From assembly GCF_039912695.1 (NCBI RefSeq), contig NZ_JBDSPJ010000014.1, positions 124,001 to 188,000 on the forward strand: a stretch of 64,000 bases of DNA, in the 5' to 3' direction. The notes under the pieces are model-generated. The model was not told the DNA's origin, did no database searches, and worked only from the letters and a program-made list of their open reading frames with translations. Source of the DNA: Pseudolysinimonas_A sp039912695 (GTDB lineage: Bacteria; Actinomycetota; Actinomycetes; Actinomycetales; Microbacteriaceae). Below, one piece after another: positions 7,324 to 15,700 of this stretch. Within the stretch, counting starts at the first letter, position 1, and every line of letters starts with the position of its first letter. Position numbers and translations under genes: made by a program.

Positions 7324-8031
7324 ATGACCACGCCGATCCAAATCGGTCTCCTCGTGTTCCCCAACATGACGCAACTCGACCTGACTGGCCCGCTGCAGGT
7401 GTTCGCCGCGGTGCCTCAGTTCGTCCCCGATCCGGGCGCCGAGATCCACCTGATCTGGAAAGACCTCACGCCGGTCTCGACGGATGCAGTCATGGTGATC
7501 ACCCCGACCGTGACGTTCGCCGACTGCCCGCAGCTCGACGTTATTTGCATCCCCGGCGGTTACGGCACCGACGCCCTCATCGAAGACCAGGAGGTGCTCG
7601 ACTTCGTGCGTCGACAGGCCGAAGGTGCGCGGTACGTCACCTCGGTCTGCACCGGAGCGCTCGTGCTCGGCGCCGCGGGACTCCTCAAGGGATACCGCGC
7701 CGCCACCCATTGGACGGCCATGGACATGCTCGGTGCCTTTGGCGCGATCCCGACCCACGAGCGCGTCGTGGTCGACCGCAATCGGGTGACCGGTGGCGGG
7801 GTGACCGCAGGGATCGACTTCGCGCTGACTCTGGTCGGCGAGATGTTCGATCACCCGACCGCAGAGTCTGTGCAGCTTCGACTCGAGTACGACCCTCACC
7901 CGCCGTTTAACGCCGGGTCCCCGGCCACCGCTCCCGCCGACGTCCTCGCACGTTACGAGGAACTGATCGCGCCCAACAAGGTGCGTCGGCGCGAGGCGGT
8001 GGCGCGTGCCGCGACCAACCTGGCCGGCTGA
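7324..8031 (+). CDS. DJ-1/PfpI family protein, isonitrile hydratase-like
   Basis: 235 residues, cytoplasmic. The nucleophile elbow SVCTGALVLGAAGLLKGYRA carries C109, and LDLTGP carries D19. Together with THW after the elbow these match isonitrile hydratase (InhA of Pseudomonas putida), which converts isonitriles to N-formamides. DJ-1/PfpI members also act as glyoxalases or amidases, so the substrate is not certain. The ATG follows GAAGGAAC. It stands alone: 98 bp separate it from the GAF protein and 185 bp from the esterase gene downstream, where an operator of the next locus begins. Confidence 0.8.
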   Translation: MTTPIQIGLLVFPNMTQLDLTGPLQVFAAVPQFVPDPGAEIHLIWKDLTPVSTDAVMVITPTVTFADCPQLDVICIPGGYGTDALIEDQEVLDFVRRQAEGARYVTSVCTGALVLGAAGLLKGYRAATHWTAMDMLGAFGAIPTHERVVVDRNRVTGGGVTAGIDFALTLVGEMFDHPTAESVQLRLEYDPHPPFNAGSPATAPADVLARYEELIAPNKVRRREAVARAATNLAG

Positions 8032-8101
8032 AACTTCTCTCGCCAACCCGAGCAGACCCCCACTGCGGTCTTCTGACACCGCGGACCCGCCTGCGGCGGC
8101 T

Positions 8102-8134
8102 CCGGCAATCGGTCACGAACCGGTCGATCGGGCG
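8102..8134 (+). promoter_or_regulatory. Repeated operator, copy A (upstream of esterase)
   Basis: CCGGCAATCGGTCACGAACC and the bases after it are identical to copy C (11519-11554) at 27 of 31 positions. The site contains direct repeats of CGGTC about one helical turn apart. It ends 82 bp before the first carboxylesterase gene. The likely binder is the DeoR regulator at 10717-11517, which is inference from placement. Confidence 0.7.
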
Positions 8135-8216
8135 CTCCGAGTCCACTTTGGCTGCGGTTTGATGCGTGGTCGAATCATGACGTGCCGGGCGACCCGGCGA
8201 CATCGAAGGAGATGCC

Positions 8217-9809
8217 ATGACGCACCTGCAGCCCGGATCTGACGACCGGATCGAGGTCGCCGCCGCAGCCGGACGCGTGATCGGCCTTCGCGAGGACGGC
8301 GTGGCGGTGTTCCGAGGCATCCGGTACGCCGAGCCGCCGCGCGGAGACCTGCGCTTCGCGCCCCCGGTCGACGCTGCACCGGTCGAAGTGATCGATGCGA
8401 CGACCTGGGGTGCGGTGTCTCTCCAGGATCTCGACCCGCTCCCGCGGCAACTGCCGGGAACCGAGGGCTACTACTACCAGCCCGACATCGAGTTCTCCGA
8501 AGACTGCCTTCAGCTCAACGTCTGGGCCCCGCCCGAGGCGACGAACGGCGCTCCGGTGCTCGTCTGGTTCCACGGTGGCGGGTTCGTGTGGGGGTCCGGC
8601 ACCGGTCCCTGGGTTGACGGCAGTCGTTTCGCGCGAGAGCAGGGGCTCGTCGTCGTAACCGTCACCTACCGCCTCGGGCTGTTGGGCAACCTCTGGTTCG
8701 GCGACATCGATCCGCAGAACTCCGACCTCGGTCTTCAGGATCAGACCGCTGCCCTGCGGTGGGTCTCCCGCAATATCGCGGCGTTCGGCGGTGACCCGGA
8801 ACGCGTGACGATCATGGGGCAGTCGGCCGGCGGACTCGCGGCGTGCGCACACCTCGTCGCGCCCGGCTCCCGCGGCCTGTTCCACGGTGCGGTGGTGATC
8901 AGCGGGCACCTCGGGATGACTCCCTCAGTCGCCGACGCCACGGCCTTCCGTGCCCGCGCGCTGGCGGGCCTCTCGGTTGACTCGACGGGTGATGTGCTCG
9001 CCCAGTTGCGGTCGCTGTCGACGGCGCGCATCCTGCAGGTGCAGCGCGAGCTCGGCCTCAGTGCCGGGGGCTTCCCCCTCGTGGCTGACGGGGTCGTGAT
9101 GCCCGCGGTACCGCTCGACGCCGTGCGCCGGGGGGATGGCGCGGCCGTGCCGCTGCTACTCGGCTTCGACGCGGAGGAGAACCGGCTCTGGTCGATCACC
9201 GACGGAATCCCGGCGGTGCCCGCGCGCCAACTGCTGACCGGGTTGCTCGTGGATGAGGTGCTTACCGACCAGGCCCTCGCCCTCTATGCGGACCTCGACG
9301 TCGACTCCGCCGAGAGCTACTACCCCGTGATCAACGACCAAGCCTGGGCCGTACCCTCGCAGGCTCTCGCCGACGCCCACGCTACGGCCGGCAATCCGGT
9401 CTTCGCCTACGAGTTCGTGCGCGAGAGCCCGGTGGTCGCCGGTCCCCACAGCACGCGGGTCGGGGCGGCCCACCTCTCGGAACTGCCATTCTTCTTCGGG
9501 AATCTCGACGCCCCAGGCGTTCCGGACCTGCTCGGCCATGAAGTGCTCAGCGACCCAGCCCTGCGCGGGCTCGCTGATCGGGTGAGCGCCACGATCGCCG
9601 CGTTCGTGCGCACCGGTACGCCGGATGGCGGCCCACTGGGTGCCTGGCCGGCTACGAAGCCGGGGGCGCGGGTCACGATGGTGATCGGTGAGGGACCGGA
9701 TGCGATCTCACGCGCCGTCCCCGATCGGCACGCCGAGCGGACCGCCTTCTGGACCGCCCAGACCGGCGCGGCCTCCCTGCTCGACCTGATCACCGCGGAG
9801 GCTGGTTGA
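8217..9809 (+). CDS. Type-B carboxylesterase
   Basis: 530 residues, alpha/beta hydrolase of the cholinesterase/type-B carboxylesterase family. Seen: RGIRYAEPP, EDCLQLNVWAP, the oxyanion HGGGFVWGSG (119-128), the nucleophile GQSAGG with S203, a candidate acid in LGFDAEENRLWS, and a candidate histidine in GPHSTRVGAAHLSELPFFF. There is no signal peptide, so it should act in the cytoplasm on an imported ester. AAGGAGATGCC precedes the ATG. Its TGA overlaps the TTG start of the PfkB kinase gene. A second, shorter type-B esterase closes the same locus at 18674, which points to a substrate carrying more than one acyl ester or to two positional specificities. Confidence 0.9.
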   Translation: MTHLQPGSDDRIEVAAAAGRVIGLREDGVAVFRGIRYAEPPRGDLRFAPPVDAAPVEVIDATTWGAVSLQDLDPLPRQLPGTEGYYYQPDIEFSEDCLQLNVWAPPEATNGAPVLVWFHGGGFVWGSGTGPWVDGSRFAREQGLVVVTVTYRLGLLGNLWFGDIDPQNSDLGLQDQTAALRWVSRNIAAFGGDPERVTIMGQSAGGLAACAHLVAPGSRGLFHGAVVISGHLGMTPSVADATAFRARALAGLSVDSTGDVLAQLRSLSTARILQVQRELGLSAGGFPLVADGVVMPAVPLDAVRRGDGAAVPLLLGFDAEENRLWSITDGIPAVPARQLLTGLLVDEVLTDQALALYADLDVDSAESYYPVINDQAWAVPSQALADAHATAGNPVFAYEFVRESPVVAGPHSTRVGAAHLSELPFFFGNLDAPGVPDLLGHEVLSDPALRGLADRVSATIAAFVRTGTPDGGPLGAWPATKPGARVTMVIGEGPDAISRAVPDRHAERTAFWTAQTGAASLLDLITAEAG

Positions 9810-10669
9810 GCCCCGTCAGCTCGACCGGCGCGCTCGTGATTGGCGAGGCCCTCGTCGACATCGTGCATCGCGTGGGGCAGGACGACGTCGCGCTTCCTGG
9901 CGGCAGCCCTCTCAATGTCGCCGTGGGGCTCGCACGCCTCGGCATCCCGACGATGTTGCACGCGGCGTTCGGCACCGACGTTCACGGGCAGATGGTCGCC
10001 GACCATCTCGTGGCGAGCGGCGTGATCCCGACTCGGGGCACGGTCGGGACCGCCGCGACCTCGGTGGCCGAGGCGACGATCGACGTCGACGGTGGTGCGA
10101 GCTACGACTTCAGGATCGCCTGGGATCCCGCACCCATCGACGCGCGGGGGTACGACCTCGTGCACACCGGGTCGATCGGTGCGGCCCTCGATCCCGGGGC
10201 CGCGCGCGTCGAGGCGGCACTCGCGACGGCGACGGGACTGGTCTCGTTCGACCCCAACATCCGCCCCGCCCTCATGCCCGAGGACGCCCTCGCCCGGGTC
10301 GAGCGGATCGTGGCGCTCTCGGATGTTGTGAAGGCCAGCGACGAGGATCTCGCATGGCTCTACCCGGGGGCCTCGGTCGACGATGTCCTCGTGCGCTGGT
10401 TCGCCTTTGGACCGCGGCTGGTCGTGGTCACCCGTGGCGATTCGGGCGCGGACGCGCTCTCGGCGGACGGTCGGGCCCACATCGAAGCGCCTCCGACGAC
10501 AGTCGCTGACACGATCGGGGCGGGAGACTCGTTCATGGCCGGCCTGCTCACCCACGTGCTCGAACGGGGGTTCGGGGAGATCCAGAAGACGCTGGCTTTC
10601 GCGTCTCGCTGCGCGGCGATCACGGTGTCCCGTCCCGGTGCCGATCCGCCGTGGAGGGCGGAGCTGTAG
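9806..10669 (+). CDS. PfkB family carbohydrate kinase (fructokinase-like)
   Basis: 287 residues. Begins with LVIGEALVDIVHRVGQ and LPGGSPLNVAVGLARLG, the N-terminal PfkB signature, and carries the C-terminal TIGAGDSFMAGLL with the catalytic-base aspartate of the GAGD motif. It is likely to phosphorylate a ketose or similar sugar; the closest general resemblance is fructokinase. The TTG start overlaps the esterase stop (TTGA), so the two are coupled. In context it could phosphorylate the keto-sugar produced by the mannitol-dehydrogenase-family enzyme encoded at 11650. The exact sugar is not determinable from sequence. Confidence 0.88.
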   Translation: MSPVSSTGALVIGEALVDIVHRVGQDDVALPGGSPLNVAVGLARLGIPTMLHAAFGTDVHGQMVADHLVASGVIPTRGTVGTAATSVAEATIDVDGGASYDFRIAWDPAPIDARGYDLVHTGSIGAALDPGAARVEAALATATGLVSFDPNIRPALMPEDALARVERIVALSDVVKASDEDLAWLYPGASVDDVLVRWFAFGPRLVVVTRGDSGADALSADGRAHIEAPPTTVADTIGAGDSFMAGLLTHVLERGFGEIQKTLAFASRCAAITVSRPGADPPWRAEL

Positions 10670-10684
10670 TTGCTCGCAGGCCAA

Positions 10685-10712
10685 ACGGTCACAGAACGGG
10701 CAATCCGGTAAC
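10685..10712 (+). promoter_or_regulatory. Repeated operator, copy B (upstream of DeoR gene)
   Basis: ACGGTCACAGAACGGG followed by CAATCCGGTAAC resembles copies A and C, with a one-base shift between the repeats; CAATCCGGTA is shared exactly with copy C. It ends 4 bp before the chosen regulator ATG, so binding there would repress the regulator itself. It is the weakest match of the three. Confidence 0.55.
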
Positions 10713-10716
10713 AGAT

Positions 10717-11517
10717 ATGCTCAGCGCCGTGACCGATTCCACGCCGAGCGGGGGCGATCGCAGCATCAGCCGCCGCGCAGAGCTGCTGACGCTCATCCGA
10801 ACCCGCGGCCGTCTCGAGGTCGTCGGCATGCCCGAGCTGCTCGCCGTTTCAGCTGAGACCATCCGGCGCGACCTGCGCACGCTCGAAACCCAGGGACTGG
10901 TGCGACGCGGCTATGGGGTCGCCTACCCGGTCGAGAGCGGCGCCTTCGAGAGCGCCCTCGAGGTGCGTGCGAACATCAACCCCGAACAGAAGCAGCGCAT
11001 CGCGACGGCTGTCGTCTCCCGCCTCGGTGAAGCGCAGACGATTTACATCGACGAGGGCTATCAGACTCAACTCGTCGCGCAGCGCCTGCCGCTCGACCGA
11101 CCGCTCACGATCGTGACCCCGAGCCTGCCGATCGCCATGCTGCTTGCCCCGCGTTCGAACATGCAGGTCGTTATCCTCGGCGGGCGCGTGCGGGGAAATA
11201 CCCTCGGCGTCGCCGACCACTGGCCGGCCGAGATGCTCGCGCGGCTGACGATCGATCTCGCGATCCTCGGCGCCAACGGCGTGACGGTGGAGCGTGGGAT
11301 GACGACCCCCGATCCCGCGGTGGCGGCCGTCAAGGCCGCGGCGGTGCGGGCCGCCGTGCGTCGCATCTTCATCGGCGCCCACCACAAGTTCGGCACGGCG
11401 ACGTTTGTGAAATTCGCGGACGTCACCGACTTCGAGCTGATGGTCACGGGCCACGAGCTCTCGGCTTCGATGGCCGCGCGCTTCGCGAACACCGGGGTTG
11501 CGCTGCTCCGGGTCTGA
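10717..11517 (+). CDS. DeoR/GlpR family transcriptional regulator
   Basis: 266 residues from the ATG at 10717; an in-frame GTG at 10651 would overlap the kinase gene and adds residues with no family resemblance. The N-terminal helix-turn-helix (RRAELLTLIRTRGRLEVV, then VSAETIRRDLRTLETQGLVR) is the DeoR signature. The C-terminal sugar-phosphate sensor domain includes IYIDEGYQT, LAILGANGVT and RRIFIGAHHKFGT. DeoR proteins repress sugar catabolic operons and are released by a phosphorylated sugar, which fits the PfkB kinase next door. It lies in the middle of the locus between two of the three repeated operators, so it is the obvious candidate to bind them. Confidence 0.92.
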   Translation: MLSAVTDSTPSGGDRSISRRAELLTLIRTRGRLEVVGMPELLAVSAETIRRDLRTLETQGLVRRGYGVAYPVESGAFESALEVRANINPEQKQRIATAVVSRLGEAQTIYIDEGYQTQLVAQRLPLDRPLTIVTPSLPIAMLLAPRSNMQVVILGGRVRGNTLGVADHWPAEMLARLTIDLAILGANGVTVERGMTTPDPAVAAVKAAAVRAAVRRIFIGAHHKFGTATFVKFADVTDFELMVTGHELSASMAARFANTGVALLRV

Positions 11518-11518
11518 T

Positions 11519-11554
11519 CCGGCAATCGGTCGTGAACCGGTCAATCCGGTAGGG
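11519..11554 (+). promoter_or_regulatory. Repeated operator, copy C (upstream of polyol dehydrogenase)
   Basis: CCGGCAATCGGTCGTGAACC continuing into GGTCAATCCGGTAGGG. It carries three tandem CGGT units spaced 9-10 bp and matches copy A at 27 of 31 positions. It starts just after the deoR-like stop and ends 95 bp before the polyol dehydrogenase gene, where it can control dehydrogenase, transporter and second esterase together. Confidence 0.7.
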
Positions 11555-11649
11555 GGAATCCACTCGGTGGTCGATGGGTGCGCGTGCTTCCATGAACTCC
11601 ACTCGGCCCGCTACGGCAGCGGGCGTGGATCAATGGAGATTCATCCGAC

Positions 11650-13107
11650 ATGCCTCTGAAGCCCGTCGCCCAACCCGGCTACGATCCCGCCGACCTCACC
11701 GTCGGGATCGTGCACTTTGGCGTCGGAAACTTCCACCGCTCGCATCAGGCGCTCTACCTCGACAAGCTGTTCACCCTCGGCGAGGCGCTCGACTGGGCGA
11801 TCTGCGGTGTCGGGGTCCTGCCCCAGGACGCGCGCATGCGGGACGCGCTGCGGTCGCAGAACATGCGGTACGCGCTGGTCGAGCGTCACCCCGACGGACA
11901 GGCCCATGCGCGCAACATCGCGTCGATCATCGACTTCCTGCTCGCGACTGAGGATGCCGAAGCCGTTCTCGAAAAGCTCGCGGACCCCGCGGTGCGCATC
12001 GTCTCGCTCACGATCACCGAGGGCGGCTATAACATCGACGAGGCCACCGGCGGCTTTGACCTCGCGAACCCATCCGTCGCCGCGGACCTTCGCCCGGGCG
12101 CCGTGCCGGCGACCGTCTTCGGCCTGGTTGTCGAGGGGCTCCGCCGCCGCCGCGACCGCGGCATCCCCCCGTTCACTGTCATGTCGTGCGACAACCTGCA
12201 GGGCAACGGCCACGTCGCACGGGGCAGCTTCCTCGCCTTCGCCAGCGCCAAGGATGCCGATCTCGCCGCCTGGATCGACGCCGAGGTCGCGTTCCCGAAC
12301 AGCATGGTCGACCGCATCACCCCCGTCACCGGGCCCGAGGAGCGGGCGTTCGTCGCGGAGACCTACGGTGTCGACGACGCCTGGCCCGTCGTAGCCGAGG
12401 ATTTCACCCAGTGGGTACTCGAAGACCGTTTCACTGCGGGCCGTCCACCGTATGAGAATGTCGGAGTTCAGATCGTCGACGACGTCGTGCCCTACGAGAA
12501 GATGAAGCTCCGGCTTCTGAACGCGAGCCACCAGGCGATCGCCTACGTCGGCTATCTCTCGGGTCACCGGTTCGCGCACGAGGCCGCGACCGATCCGCTG
12601 ATCGCGGCATTCGTCACGCGGTTCATGCGGGACGAGGCTGAGCCGACCCTCGGGCGCGTTCCCGGAGTCAATCTCGCCGTGTACGAGGCCGGGCTGATCG
12701 AGCGGTTCGCCAACCCCTACGTTCGGGATACTCTCCTGCGGCTCGCGACCGACGGCTCCGACCGCATCGCCAAGTTCGTGCTCCCCATCATTCGGGACGG
12801 GATCGCGGCAGGCAGCCCCATGCCGCTCAGCGCGGCGATCGCCGCAAGCTGGGCGGTCTTCGCGAGCGGCGTCGACGAACAGGGCGCGCCGATCGTCGTC
12901 GCCGACCGCCAGTCCGCCATCGTCGCGGATGCGCTCGACCGCGCCTCCGGCGATCCCGCGGTGCTCGCCACTGACGCCCGGCTCTTCGCCGATTTGGCCG
13001 TCGAGCCCGCATTCATCGAAGCCTTCGCGCGGGCGTACCGCGCGATCCGAAACGACGGCGCGCAACAAGCGCTCGCCGCCATCGATGCACCCCTGCATCG
13101 CCCCTAA
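11650..13107 (+). CDS. Mannitol dehydrogenase family oxidoreductase
   Basis: 485 residues, the length of long-chain polyol dehydrogenases (mannitol 2-dehydrogenase, arabinitol dehydrogenase, fructuronate/tagaturonate reductase). The N-terminal nucleotide-binding region VGIVHFGVGNFHRSHQALYLD is diagnostic. The catalytic lysine/Asn/His segment KMKLRLLNASHQAIAYVGY is intact. It would interconvert a polyol and a ketose using NAD(P). Repeated operator copy C lies upstream. The ABC importer genes follow 13 bp downstream on the same strand. Mannitol to fructose would fit the PfkB kinase, but the true substrate could be another hexitol, pentitol or uronate. Confidence 0.9.
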   Translation: MPLKPVAQPGYDPADLTVGIVHFGVGNFHRSHQALYLDKLFTLGEALDWAICGVGVLPQDARMRDALRSQNMRYALVERHPDGQAHARNIASIIDFLLATEDAEAVLEKLADPAVRIVSLTITEGGYNIDEATGGFDLANPSVAADLRPGAVPATVFGLVVEGLRRRRDRGIPPFTVMSCDNLQGNGHVARGSFLAFASAKDADLAAWIDAEVAFPNSMVDRITPVTGPEERAFVAETYGVDDAWPVVAEDFTQWVLEDRFTAGRPPYENVGVQIVDDVVPYEKMKLRLLNASHQAIAYVGYLSGHRFAHEAATDPLIAAFVTRFMRDEAEPTLGRVPGVNLAVYEAGLIERFANPYVRDTLLRLATDGSDRIAKFVLPIIRDGIAAGSPMPLSAAIAASWAVFASGVDEQGAPIVVADRQSAIVADALDRASGDPAVLATDARLFADLAVEPAFIEAFARAYRAIRNDGAQQALAAIDAPLHRP

Positions 13108-13120
13108 GGAAAGGAAACGC

Positions 13121-14689
13121 ATGTTCGCCACCGCAAGGACGCGAGGGTCACGCGCTATCCGCGCGATCGCACTCGTTACCGCAACGGCCACAGCACTGGT
13201 TCTGGCCGCATGCACGAGTGGAGGGGGTACCGACGCCACGTCGGACACCCTCACCGTTGCGATCACCACCCCGCCCCAGAGCCTGGACCCCACGTCCGCA
13301 GCTAACGGCGTGCCGCTGATTTGGTACATGAACCTCGCGTACGAGCCGCTCATCAAGCGCGGCGTCGACGGTGCCGCCGCCCCCGGTCTCGCGACCGAAT
13401 GGGCCTACTCGGACGACCGTCTGAGCTTTACCATGAAGCTGCGCGAGGGCGTCAAGTTCAGCGACGGTGACCCACTGACTGCGGATGCGGTTGTCGCCTG
13501 GCTGAAGCACTACAAGGAGAGCGGCAGCTTCGCGGCGTGGCTCGCGAACGTGACCGACATCACGGCCAGCGGCCCCCTCGAGGTGACGTTGAAGCTCAGC
13601 ACGCCCGACCCGATGTTGCCCTACGGCTTCGACCAGGGCGGCAACGCGGGCGCGATCGTCTCGCCGACTGGCCTCAAGGACCCCACGGTCCTCGGTACCG
13701 AGACCCACGGCGCCGGGCCCTACATGCTCGACCCGGCGGCCACGGTCGCCAACTCGACATACACCTACGTGAAGAACCCGAACTACTGGAACCCGGAAGT
13801 CCAGTATTGGAACACCATCGTTCTGCAGGTCTTCACGGACTCGAACTCGGTGCTCTCCGCACTCCGGTCGGGCCAGGTGCAGGTTGCGCAAGGGTCGGCC
13901 ACGACCGCCGGAGCGGCGGCCGACGCCGGCTTCGATGTCACGACAGCGCCCTCGGGCATGGTGGGCATCTACCTCGCCGACATCGACGGCAAGATCGTGC
14001 CGGCACTGAAGGACGTCCGCGTTCGCCAAGCGCTCAACTACGCGATCGATCGTGAGGCGATCACGAAGTCGATCTACGGCGAGTACGGCATCCCGACGAC
14101 GCAGTTCGTGCCCGAGGGCATCGGCGGCTACCTGCCCGCGCTCGAGGACACCTACCCGTACGACCCTGAGAAGGCGAAGGCGTTGCTCGCGGAGGCGGGT
14201 TACCCCGACGGGTTCAGCTTCACCGTGGCAGGGCAGCCCGGATTCGATGGCTCCGACCTGCTGCCGCAGGCGATGGCCGCCCAGTTCGAAAAGATCGGCG
14301 TGCATATGGAGGTCAAGAGCTACACGGCCTTCGGTGACTACGTGAGCGAGCTGCTCGGCGGGACCATCCCCGCGACGACGCTGCAGTTCAACTACTCGGT
14401 GCAGTTGACCGACACGCAGCAGCTAGTCACGAACCCCGCGGTCTACAACTATCTCGGCTACACCGACGCGAAGGCGAACGAGCTGGTGGCGGCTCAACGC
14501 GCCCAGGATGTCGACACGCCCGAGGGGATCGCTGCGGCCGAAGCGTCGGAGACTTACATGGTCGAAAACGCTTTCCTCGTGCCGGTTGCCAGCATCCAGA
14601 CGGTGCTGTTCTCGGCGAAGTCGGTTTCCAACATCGACTTCACCGCTTACCCGTGGCCGGACCCGTCGCGCTGGACGCCGGCGAACTGA
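13121..14689 (+). CDS. ABC transporter solute-binding lipoprotein, family 5
   Basis: 522 residues from the ATG at 13121, which follows a strong AAGGAAAGG site; earlier in-frame starts lie inside the dehydrogenase gene. A lipoprotein signal peptide ends in LVLAAC (lipobox). The mature protein is a family-5 (DppA/OppA/NikA) binding protein: TPPQSLDPTSA, LAYEPLIKRG, YEKNPNYWNP-like YVKNPNYWNPEVQYW, and DVRVRQALNYAIDREAI. The family mostly binds peptides, but members also bind oligosaccharides and glycosides. The gene neighbours (esterases, kinase, polyol dehydrogenase) favour an acylated sugar or polyol ligand; this is inference. Confidence 0.92.
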   Translation: MFATARTRGSRAIRAIALVTATATALVLAACTSGGGTDATSDTLTVAITTPPQSLDPTSAANGVPLIWYMNLAYEPLIKRGVDGAAAPGLATEWAYSDDRLSFTMKLREGVKFSDGDPLTADAVVAWLKHYKESGSFAAWLANVTDITASGPLEVTLKLSTPDPMLPYGFDQGGNAGAIVSPTGLKDPTVLGTETHGAGPYMLDPAATVANSTYTYVKNPNYWNPEVQYWNTIVLQVFTDSNSVLSALRSGQVQVAQGSATTAGAAADAGFDVTTAPSGMVGIYLADIDGKIVPALKDVRVRQALNYAIDREAITKSIYGEYGIPTTQFVPEGIGGYLPALEDTYPYDPEKAKALLAEAGYPDGFSFTVAGQPGFDGSDLLPQAMAAQFEKIGVHMEVKSYTAFGDYVSELLGGTIPATTLQFNYSVQLTDTQQLVTNPAVYNYLGYTDAKANELVAAQRAQDVDTPEGIAAAEASETYMVENAFLVPVASIQTVLFSAKSVSNIDFTAYPWPDPSRWTPAN

Positions 14690-14699
14690 CCTTCGACGT

Positions 14700-14738
14700 G
14701 ATGCCGTCGGATCGCACCTCGCGCGATCCGACGGCATC
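14700..14738 (+). terminator. Strong hairpin between binding protein and permease genes
   Basis: A perfect 16-bp inverted repeat (GATGCCGTCGGATCGC / GCGATCCGACGGCATC) with a 7-base loop starts 11 bp after the binding-protein stop. No T-run follows. It probably acts as a partial terminator or 3' stabiliser that keeps the binding protein more abundant than the permeases. Confidence 0.7.
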
Positions 14739-14758
14739 GCCCTAGCCTTCGAGAACTC

Positions 14759-15700
14759 ATGATCAAGAACTTCGTGTGGCGCGTGCTCGGCTCGCTGGTG
14801 CTGCTAGTCGTCGTGCCGACCGTCACCTTCTTCCTCCAGGCGATCGCGCCCGTGAACATCGCGCGCTCAGTGCTGGGGCTGAACGCAAGTGAGGAAACCG
14901 TTGCCGCTTTCAACAAGCGGCTCGGCCTCGACCAACCCCTCGTCGTGCGCTACGTTGACTGGCTGACCCACGCCATCCACGGCGACCTCGGCGTCTCGTA
15001 CACCAACCTCCAACCGGTGCAAAACATCATCGGCCCCCGACTCAGCGTCAGCCTGTCGCTGATCGTCGGCGCCCTCCTCGTATTCACCCTCGTCGGCGTT
15101 CTGCTGGGGGTGCTCTCCGCGACCGGCGGCAAGGTGGTCGGCAGTATCGTCGACGCCGTCTCGACCGTCGGTCTCGCGGTGCCCAGCTTCGTGCTCGCCG
15201 TTCTCCTCATCGCGGCGTTCGCCCTACAATTCCCGATCTTCCCCGCGACGGGGTACGTGGCTCCAACAGTCAATACGGGCCGTTGGGCTTCGTCGCTCGT
15301 ACTGCCGGTCATCGCCCTCGCCTTCGCCGGCGTCACCGCGGTCGCGAAACAGACCCGCGACCAGATGATGACCTCGATCGCGAGCCCCTACGCCCGCACC
15401 CTCCGCGCCAACGGCGCCTCGGAGTTCTCCTTGATCTACAAACATGCGCTCCGCAACGCGTCGGGACCCGTCGTCACGGTGCTCGGCATCATCTTCGTCG
15501 GGGCGCTCAGCGGCTCCGTCGTCGTCGAGGGGATCTTCGTGCTCCCGGGTCTCGGCAGCCAGGCGCTGCAGTCGGCTCTGCAGCACGACCTCCCTGTCAT
15601 CCAGGGCATCGCCCTCTACTTCACGATCATCGTCGTGATCGTCAACGTCCTGATCGACGTCGCCACAACGATCCTCAATCCGAAGGTGCGCCGCTCATGA
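14759..15700 (+). CDS. ABC transporter permease, DppB/OppB type
   Basis: 313 residues with six predicted membrane helices. The N-terminal FVWRVLGSLVLLVVVPTVTF and the long periplasmic segment ending in LGLDQPLVVRYVDWL are typical of DppB/OppB/NikB proteins. The cytoplasmic EAA loop is TLRANGASEFSLIYKHALRN. It forms the membrane channel with the permease half of the next gene. Its TGA overlaps the ATG of that gene (ATGA), so they are coupled. A stable hairpin separates it from the binding-protein gene. Confidence 0.93.
   Translation: MIKNFVWRVLGSLVLLVVVPTVTFFLQAIAPVNIARSVLGLNASEETVAAFNKRLGLDQPLVVRYVDWLTHAIHGDLGVSYTNLQPVQNIIGPRLSVSLSLIVGALLVFTLVGVLLGVLSATGGKVVGSIVDAVSTVGLAVPSFVLAVLLIAAFALQFPIFPATGYVAPTVNTGRWASSLVLPVIALAFAGVTAVAKQTRDQMMTSIASPYARTLRANGASEFSLIYKHALRNASGPVVTVLGIIFVGALSGSVVVEGIFVLPGLGSQALQSALQHDLPVIQGIALYFTIIVVIVNVLIDVATTILNPKVRRS

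Noticed and set aside
11641..13356. 571-residue minus-strand open frame opposite the polyol dehydrogenase
   Set aside because: Antisense to an enzyme with diagnostic motifs; no recognisable domain and no start context.
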